A DNA stretch of 64,000 nt from assembly GCA_031308135.1 (NCBI GenBank), contig JAHLJT010009419.1, positions 179,646,739 through 179,710,738 on the forward strand, written 5' to 3'. Below, one piece after another: positions 57,062 to 64,000 of this stretch. A model generated the notes under the pieces. The model was not told where the DNA came from. It worked only from the letters and a program-made list of their open reading frames with translations, and did no database searches. The first letter of the stretch is position 1, and each line of letters begins with the position of its first letter. Source of the DNA: Acheta domesticus. Lineage: Eukaryota; Arthropoda; Insecta; Orthoptera; Gryllidae. A program made the translations under genes and the position numbers.

Positions 57062-58307
57062 AGTGCTGATCACCCCAAAAAGGTCACATGCACTAGTCCT
57101 CGGAATAATATTCGTATGACTGGGCCTCGGTGGGTACAAATGGTGCGTTCTCCTGTTCCTAGGATGGCCAATTCACACCCTCCCCCACCAACAAAAAATT
57201 ATAAGTAAAATGAGATTACTTTGTATCTACACCCGATGGCAGCTATCAAGGGTGGAAGTTTAGATACTTTCATTTTCTAGAATTTTTTAACTTAAATATA
57301 AAACAAATTGCTTCACAAATACACATGTGAATGATAGATAATATTATTTGTTAAAAATTCCTTCTTGATACAAACAGGCGTGTTTCATTGTTCGGTTTCA
57401 ACCCGTGGTTTCAGGTTGGTTCCGGTAAGTCTGGACATCCGTTGTACACCACTAATATTAATGATATTTTTTTGGAGGTTATGGATTTCCATTTCTAAAT
57501 CACTTTTAAAAAAATGCGTTATAGACTTTTCATGCATGGGTCACTCAGTAAACGGTTTGTTTGCATTGAAAATCATACTTTTACCAAGTGTTAAAAATGT
57601 ATGATTACATTCTAACATTTCTAACTTAAAAATAAAAGAACGATTACGAAACAGCTGAATTTTCCACTTTTGGTTTCCTGACGACTAAAATGTTTATATA
57701 ACAAAATCGATCTGAATATTTCAAAGACCATATAATGTAACCACAATGTAGACCATGTAATTCACCACAAAATACGATGAAATATTTCGAGATCTGTATT
57801 ATAGGCAAAATTAAAGAAATAAAAACCCTCTATGGGGTTATGCGACTTCTTAACATGTTTACTTAAACATATTTATCATGTTAAACAATGTACACAGACA
57901 GCTTAGCTCTTGCAGTGTAAAGAATTGGAAGGGCTCAGTGGAGCAACGGACTATCCCATATTTGTTTGTGAAATTGAGATATTAGCATTATACGAAAATT
58001 TTAAACACTATTCTTTTAGTGTAATATATTATTTAAATCGAATATGGACCCACATTCAAGTATACTGCGTTTAAAAGCTTAAAAATGTATTGAGTTGTAT
58101 GAGAGAAGTGTAGGTAAAACCCTTATTATCTCATAACTATGCCAATGTGGAAGATCTTGTTCTACTGAGCTCTTCAATTCTCCCAAGCATGTGGGCTATT
58201 GAAATTAACGAACATAATGGCATATCTGAATATTTCTCTCAAAAGTGCATACTGAATCTATGAATTCCCAGAGGAAGAGTCATATGATCGTATTAGTTAT
58301 TTATGGT
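57062..58307. other. No feature recognised
   Basis: AT-rich; a short open frame at 57365-57604 is unrecognised. Confidence 0.45.
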
Positions 58308-58610
58308 AAGAGGTAAAAGTGACATGTTATTTCGCGGGTAGGAAATGTTTCAACCCAAAGCCGATACATCTCTTGTCACAATCCTAGGAGCAAAATGTAA
58401 TCACTTTTACCACCTGTGCCTTACACTAGTTTTTAGAAGCCTTACAGACATTTATTTTATTTTAATTAAAGCATACAACTGTTACATCCAGGTTAGTATC
58501 CAGTATCCAGGTTAGCAGAGGGGATCAACCGAAAGTGCTTTGCTTTATACGTTCAATTCGTAGTTTTATATGCACATTTGAGCATTGTCCCCTTTTTAAC
58601 AAGTGCATTT
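58308..58610 (+). repeat. Dispersed repeat, copy 2 (partner 29355-29660)
   Basis: AAAAGTGACATGTTATTTCG, CACTTTTACCACCTGTGCCT-TACACTA and the TTACAGACATTTATTTTATT that follows match the 29.4-kb copy. TTAGTATCCAGTATCCAGGT is a small local duplication. Confidence 0.6.
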
Positions 58611-58821
58611 CCTAAAAGAAATCTCTTTTACGAGGGGGTGTCTAAAAACGTAATTTCTGCTCTGAATTGGACAGGGTTAATTACTGCCACTCCCCGTGGA
58701 GGGGGTTGGAAGACGTAAGATCAGACACCGAACTACACGTCGGCTTGCGACGTTCCTCTCTTCAGGTGTCTCTACCAGAGTGCGTTTGCCCATCGAGCCA
58801 CGTCCATCGTTTGCCCATCGA

Positions 58822-58844
58822 GGTGTGTAAGTGTGTGTGTGTGT

Positions 58845-58903
<59 letters not shown>

Positions 58904-58908
58904 GAGGG
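58822..58908 (+). repeat. Compound microsatellite (TG)n(AG)n(ACAG)n
   Basis: Three adjacent simple repeats in one block. Confidence 0.97.
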
Positions 58909-59164
58909 GAAGAAGACTGAAGGTCATTTCTCTTTAATGTCTTCGAATATATCCTTTAGGATTAAGGATTTATCGACATTTTTTTTAATACAATGAAAAC
59001 ATGTTTATTACCGGGGTCTTTACGAGGGTATGTGCAAAAGTCTCTCTTGGTACTTAATAGATATTTAATTTTCTTTCTGAAATCATTGTTTTTAAAATGA
59101 GCTTTATTCGGTTATATATTATGTTCGATGTGATTTGACTCGATTGATTCGGAAGCGCGTCAAC

Positions 59165-59625
59165 TACTAAGGTCATTAGTCATTAGTGTAGTGCATATTT
59201 TCCTCGGGAGGTGGCTCTCTCGCTGGATGGTGAGATCTAGCGCTGATCGCACCTCAGCTAGCGGGGTTTCCCCAACGAGGTTTACTCCACCGGCGGGGCA
59301 CCGCCTCAGCGGAACGATCTCTAAGCTCCCGCTCTTTTCAGACACGTGCGGTTGTGTAGTGCATGTAAGTGCATGTAGTGTGTAAGTGATGAAGATATGA
59401 CAAAAGGAAGGAAACACCGCGCACTGTCCGTGGCCCATTAGTTAGAGTACTGTTCCGGCATTGGCCTGGTATCTTCAGGAGAAATCACGGAAAAGAATCA
59501 ACCAGAGTAACCGGCCTCTAGACTTCTCTTTCTGGTTGAGAGAGCTATTTCGACCCGTCGCGTCGGGTTTCGAACCCAAGGACCTACCACTCCACGATAC
59601 TGCAGAAGCAACTCCATGCAATAGC
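59165..59625 (-). repeat. SINE-1 copy
   Basis: On the minus strand: box B GGTAGGTCCTTGGGTTCGAA, then TTTTCCGTGATTTCTCC, ATACCAGGCCAATGCCGGAA, GGGCCACGGACAGTGCGCGG, GGCGGTGCCCCGCCGGTGG. Same order as 33090-33600. Confidence 0.8.
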
Positions 59626-59819
59626 TGAGCTCTCGCATTCGATGATTCTTTTCATTTCAAGGTTTCGCTGGTGTAGAGGAACTTGATGTTACGTTGCCTA
59701 AACCAATCCATATGTCAAAGTATAAAACTTAAGAAGGCCGTATTCCCGGTGCAAATTCCTCAGCCCTTGGCTCTTCTTCAAGACGCTCGTCTCCCCGCGA
59801 CCCTGACCCACAAAAAAGC

Positions 59820-60135
59820 TGTCCGGCCGCGGCATCTAAATGGCTCATTGCGCGCGGGGCTGGGGGATCGCCCGCCCGCCAAGGAGGGGGCGTGTCGGCG
59901 CGGCGCGGCGCGGCGTTGCTTCACCGCCTAATGGGCCGGTGCAGGCGCCGCCGCGTGGCCCAACGGCCGCACGCAAAAACAATAAAGCGCGCCCCCCCGC
60001 GGCCCGCCGCGAAAGCGATAGGCTCTCTGACGCGATGACGCGCGCGGACGCACACCTTGCGGACGCCCTCGCGCGCGCACACACATGCGCGCACTCGCTC
60101 TGCGTTTCTTGCTCTCGCGCACGTGTGCTTTTTGC
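59820..60135. promoter_or_regulatory. Strong CpG island
   Basis: Among the densest CpG in the window: TCGGCGCGGCGCGGCGCGGC near 59895, GCGCGCGGACGCACACC and CGCGCGCACACACATGCGCG. It could be a promoter for the elongase, which would be transcribed leftwards, but no start exon in the right phase was found beside it. Confidence 0.42.
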
Positions 60136-60399
60136 TTACCTTTCACCCGTTCCCATGCCGCTCGCGGGGTTTTTTGAAATTTTAATCGTGTATTTGGTTT
60201 GTCTACACATTTTTTTGCTTATCTTTCCACCTTTCTGCGTGTTGATTTTGTCTCTTCTGTAGATGTTGAGTGTTTGAAAATGGGAAATACACGAAATAAA
60301 AACAGACAGTGGAAGTACCAACCAATTTTCGTAGTAATTAGGATACAATAGACCGGTGAGGAAGTCAAGGTTAAGTAAAAAACACATCATGGCCTATTA

Positions 60400-60720
60400 T
60401 TATCTTTTCTTTCCCCCTCAATCTTATGATCACGCACACTCTTTCTCTATCACTCCCTGTCCAACCAGAACCGTCTCCTCTCTCGCTCTGCTCCCTCCGT
60501 CTCGTCTCTCTCTCTCTTTGTTCGTCTGGCTCTTCATTCTCGGTGCCATATTTTACCATCCCTTCTGACTATTCCATTTTCACACCCTCTTACTCTTCTT
60601 CCCCTCTCTATCTCACTCAATCTCTCCATCTTATCGGTCAATTCTTCTCTCATACTGCCGAACCCTCGCAATCTCTACCAAACCTCTCTCAACAATTTGT
60701 CTCTAGTACTCTGTTTTATT
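60400..60720 (+). other. Polypyrimidine-biased tract
   Basis: About 300 bp strongly biased to C and T on the plus strand (CTCCCTCCGTCTCGTCTCTC; CCCCTCTCTATCTCACTCAA). The minus strand is GA-rich, like GAGA-type promoter or triplex-prone DNA. Confidence 0.6.
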
Positions 60721-61162
60721 AAGTATCCCTCAATCAACGTTAAAACCTTCTAAATCATATAGAGTGTCGAAAACCCCATTGTATCGTAGTCTTTTTACCA
60801 ATGAAAATATATCGAGAAATCTCATATCACGAACGTTAAACATGTGGCATTTGCCCCTGATTGGTAGGCAAAACATCGTGCACTTTTTTAGCGATGTTAT
60901 TACTCCGTCAATGAGCTTCCGTGAACCTACCTAACATACGTACTTGACGAGTTCTTGTTCGTATGACTTACGAAAGACTGTGAAAAATGGCTTGGGTATA
61001 TCTTCCTTATATGAAATTGCACATTACACGTTTCTTGGCAAAAAGTAATTCGCTTCGACCCGCCTACATGCCCAAGAAATTTGTAACATATATTCTGACG
61101 ACCTGTTAGCCTCATTATCGCCTGTTTACGTTAACGCAGTTACAGGCAGGAATCCCACGGGC

Positions 61163-61465
61163 TGGTGTGGCGTGGCGTGGCGTGGCGCGGCGTCACGTGG
61201 CGTGGCGTGGCGTGGCGTGGCGCGGCGCGGCGTGGCGTGGCGTGGCGTGGCCCGGCGTGGCGTGGCATAGCGTGGCGTGGCGTGGCGCGGCGTGGCATAG
61301 CGTGGCGCGCCGTGGCGTGGCGTGGCCCGGCGTGGCATAGCATGGCGCGCCGTGGCGTGGCGTAGCGTGGCGTGGCGTGGCGCGGCGTGGCATAGCGTGG
61401 CGCGCCGTGGCGTGGCGTGGCCCGGCGTGGCGTGGCGTGGCGCGGCGCGGCGTGGCGCGGCGCGC
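61163..61465 (+). repeat. (GGCGT)n pentanucleotide array, ~300 bp
   Basis: Near-continuous GGCGT/GGCGC/GGCAT pentamers. Variant pentamers recur as higher-order blocks: GGCATAGCGTGGCGCGCCGT appears around 61294 and 61388. Long open frames on both strands are artefacts of a pentamer array, which cannot produce a stop until a variant unit arises. Confidence 0.95.
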
Positions 61466-61720
61466 CCTCCCATGCGCAGAGGGAGCGCCTCCTTGTCGCA
61501 AGCCTCGCCGCGCCGCGCCGTAGGTTATGTCACGGTGGCGCAAGGTGGGTGGCTTCCTGCGCCACGTGGGCCCACACGCGACTCGCTCTCACTGACAACA
61601 GCGCCGCCCCACGCGCCCTCGCTCCTCACGGCAAATATTGGAGCTCTCCGAACCGGCCGACCGTTGCGACTGCCTTCGGTTGACGTCTTGTCTCTCCCGG
61701 CTCGCGGCAACGGCTCCAGC
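61466..61720. promoter_or_regulatory. CpG island adjoining the pentamer array
   Basis: CpG-dense unique sequence with CCATGCGCAGAG (NRF1-like half site), GCGCCACGTGGGCCC (E-box) and CTTCGGTTGACGTC (CRE-like). These are promoter-type motifs by eye. A minus-strand promoter for the elongase is possible but unproven. Confidence 0.4.
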
Positions 61721-63699
61721 GGTTCTTCATCTTTGCAGGCTTTCAAATACTTCACAGTCGATAACGAGGCCGTAAGATCCATAACATGCCGTGAATGAAA
61801 ATTAAAAAGACACAACCGTCTTGAAATTCTTGATCATTCTTTTTAAACGTATCTATTTCACTTGTGTAGAGCCAAATGTATAACATTAATTTTTTATATT
61901 TTTTTACTTACTTGGTCTCCGAAACTTACAGAACGTATAAAACGTCGATGTCAATACATAGCAGTGTAGTTTTGGGGATTATCTATCACTCACCTTTCAC
62001 ATGAATGACGTTGCTAATCATATTGAGGCAAGAAAGCCTAAATTTCGACACTCATTATGTGGATTTACAAATCATAAAAAGGCACAATATAATTTAGATG
62101 AGAATGAACGTTGTGGAGCGTGAGGTTGCCTTCAACCTTGGTGCAAACGAATGAAAACAAATTGTAATAAAACCTCAAAATGCTTATATGAATAACTTAG
62201 CTAATGGCGAAATCTTTATAAAACAGTCTGAAACTTGCCGACATAGGCTTTTCACGCAAATCCAAGAGAAACCAATGAAGTTTTTTAAAAGTTTAGTCAC
62301 ATCTATAAGGAATACGGAAAGCAAAGATAATGGTTTTGCACGATTTATTCCACTTCCTTGACGCAAACCCTGTAATTGTGCTATTCAACGATAAATTATA
62401 CTCAGCAAAAAGTGAACTATCACCCAGCGATAAATCAAACTCACTCAACAGTCAGACCCGGCAGATAATTAGGGTATGGTGGATAGCTATACCCACACGA
62501 TCAATTCCGAGTTGGTAAAATATCCACTAGGGAATTTTGGGTAAGAGAAATATTCCATAAATGTCAAATTCTAGAAATAAGCAAAGTTCCTCGGTGTTTT
62601 GTGGGCTCAAAACGTATACGCAATCAACTATGTTGCAAGATCAGCTCAGTATTATTGCACTTTTACGCATTATAATGACCTAAATGACCGACAAAATCGA
62701 TTGACAAAAATTGTCAAATGAGTGTGTATCAAAAAATGAAAAGCGTAGCACTGTTTTGCATTGTAAAAATGAACGTTGAAGCTACATAAGTAAAAGTGAT
62801 GACAATAAATGTGATAACAATTGATGACAATTTAATGATTAATACGACTGAGTATGATTAATAAACTTTTAAGCATCAAAGGAGATATCGACTGGGCCTT
62901 AAGTGCATTAGTTCCTAAGAAAACGAGCGCAGAAAAATAGGTGAGCCAGGAAAATGTGTAGAAAGGTTTGTCACAAATTGGATTTTTGGACCAATGCTGT
63001 TTTTTCGACAAACCCGTCAAAGTATTCTAATGTTTTAAATAGCATTCTAACTAAATGTATCACTATTCATCAAAGGACTTAAATAAGTAAGACTTGAGTT
63101 ATTGTTCAATACATTACAATTCAAAAGGTCCAACAAAATGCTTAACCAATCAATTGTCATGATATTTTTCTAATTGTCTTGGCATACGGACTAGAAGGAC
63201 ATGAATATCAGAACTGAGAGATAAGCTTTACAAAACAAAGAGTATCGAAGGTTTATGAACAGAATAAAAGAGTGTAATCAAAGTAAAAACGTTAGGTTGA
63301 ATAATTACAAGAGTTCCAGTTAACAATGCTCAGCTAAATGTTATAAAATGAAAAATGTAATACTTGTAACTCCATCCAACAGAAAGAGGAAATTTCAAAA
63401 AACCGGCTTCAGAGTGTAATTTCACTCATTCATTAACAAACATTAAGAACTATAAAGTGATGAACGAGATTTCCAAACTACACGAATATTTCAAACATTA
63501 CAACTAAAAGATTAACAAAGACATATGAAGAACAACATCCTTCATAATAAGCAGGATTTGAAAGAGACTTCATCATGAATGACCACTTATAACGTCTAAA
63601 TCAGAATTATCGAAAACGTACATGAATATAATTCGAAACTATTGTAACAGCATTGCGACGGTGGCCTTGAGAATTGTCATTGCAAAGGTGGACAATAAT
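61721..63699. other. No feature recognised
   Basis: AT-rich, with only short unrecognised open frames. No repeat end or exon was identified. Confidence 0.5.
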
Positions 63700-63845
63700 G
63701 AAGCATCGCCCTGCATTTGACCCCGGTGTGACGTTTCTCCCAGAGGGAGGCGCGTAGAACGCGCCGGAGAGCCCATGGCGGAAAAAACAAACCAGACGCC
63801 GCCGCCGCCGCGCCGCACAGTGGGGCAGGAGACGGTAAAACATGA
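63700..63845. promoter_or_regulatory. Short GC-rich block with (CCG)n
   Basis: GGCGCGTAGAACGCGCCGGA (palindromic CpG motif) and GCCGCCGCCGCCGCGCCGC. No exon assigned. Confidence 0.28.
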
Positions 63846-64000
63846 GAAAAATTCAAAAATCAAAAGTCGACCGATTCATGTTTACTGATTGTTGTTGCGT
63901 ACAGGAAGGAGTACTCTATCTCAAACATGCACCAATTTGTTCCCTGGCGTGTTTTGATACGAGTTTTGTATTGGCAAATCTGGTCAGTCGCTAAGCTTAC

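Noticed and set aside
60131..60160. Minus-strand ATG with AAAG|GTAAGC donor as possible ELOVL start exon
   Set aside because: Phase 2 again, and only five full codons.
59840..60262. 140-codon frame with a hydrophobic C-terminus
   Set aside because: The N-terminal two thirds is CpG-island composition and the tail is T-rich DNA, which reads as Leu/Phe/Ile by default.
61126..61543. Long open frames on both strands reading ATPRHA/AWRGV repeats
   Set aside because: They are translations of the GGCGT pentamer array; absence of stops follows from the repeat unit.

Overview
This window is nuclear DNA of a large-genome animal, most likely an arthropod and probably an insect. The signs are: AT-rich non-coding sequence, two short exons of one gene separated by about 23.6 kb, tRNA-derived SINEs, MITEs, a decayed non-LTR retrotransposon, many microsatellites, and isolated CpG-rich islands. 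Nothing looks prokaryotic or viral. The species cannot be fixed from sequence alone; a polyneopteran-type insect with a bloated genome is my guess, held loosely.

The only gene recognised with confidence is an ELOVL-type very-long-chain fatty acid elongase on the minus strand. One exon lies at 46757-46947 and the next at 23034-23114. Both have canonical GT/AG borders on the minus strand and their reading frames join exactly. The start exon and the histidine-box and C-terminal exons were not found. The downstream exons probably lie beyond the left edge. The start exon would be to the right, either in 47-64 kb or outside. Most of the window is therefore intron or flank of this gene. A possible plus-strand first exon sits in a CpG island at 7626-7716, and two weaker exon-like segments are noted at 15062-15100 and 55280-55374.

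Everything else is repeat biology. The dominant element, called Rpt-A here, is a dispersed repeat with at least eleven recognisable copies in both orientations. It has a GTATAC-rich terminus, a GGAC/GTCC tetranucleotide block and roughly 306-bp internal modules. Copies in opposite orientation bracket the 46.8-kb elongase exon, and one copy contains a perfect 87-bp inverted repeat. Other repeat families are a ~500-bp tRNA-derived SINE (SINE-1, four copies), a ~200-bp tRNA-derived SINE (SINE-2, four copies), single SINE-like units at 7.2 and 50.9 kb, a Tigger-like MITE, a TTA-flanked MITE, a ~465-bp inverted duplication at 13.0/16.0 kb, a foldback element at the left end, and several duplicated segments.

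Layout. 0-4 kb: foldback, SINE-2, Rpt-A. 4-10 kb: CpG islands, candidate first exon, SINEs. 11-16.5 kb: MITEs, Rpt-A, inverted duplication. 16.6-23 kb: CpG island, then featureless AT-rich DNA. 23-47 kb: the elongase intron, holding Rpt-A copies, SINEs, GC islands and a dead R2/NeSL-like retrotransposon at 39.1-41.3 kb. 47-64 kb: upstream intron or flank with Rpt-A, SINEs, duplications, microsatellites and the strongest CpG islands (59.8-60.1 and 61.1-61.7 kb), the latter beginning with a pentanucleotide array.
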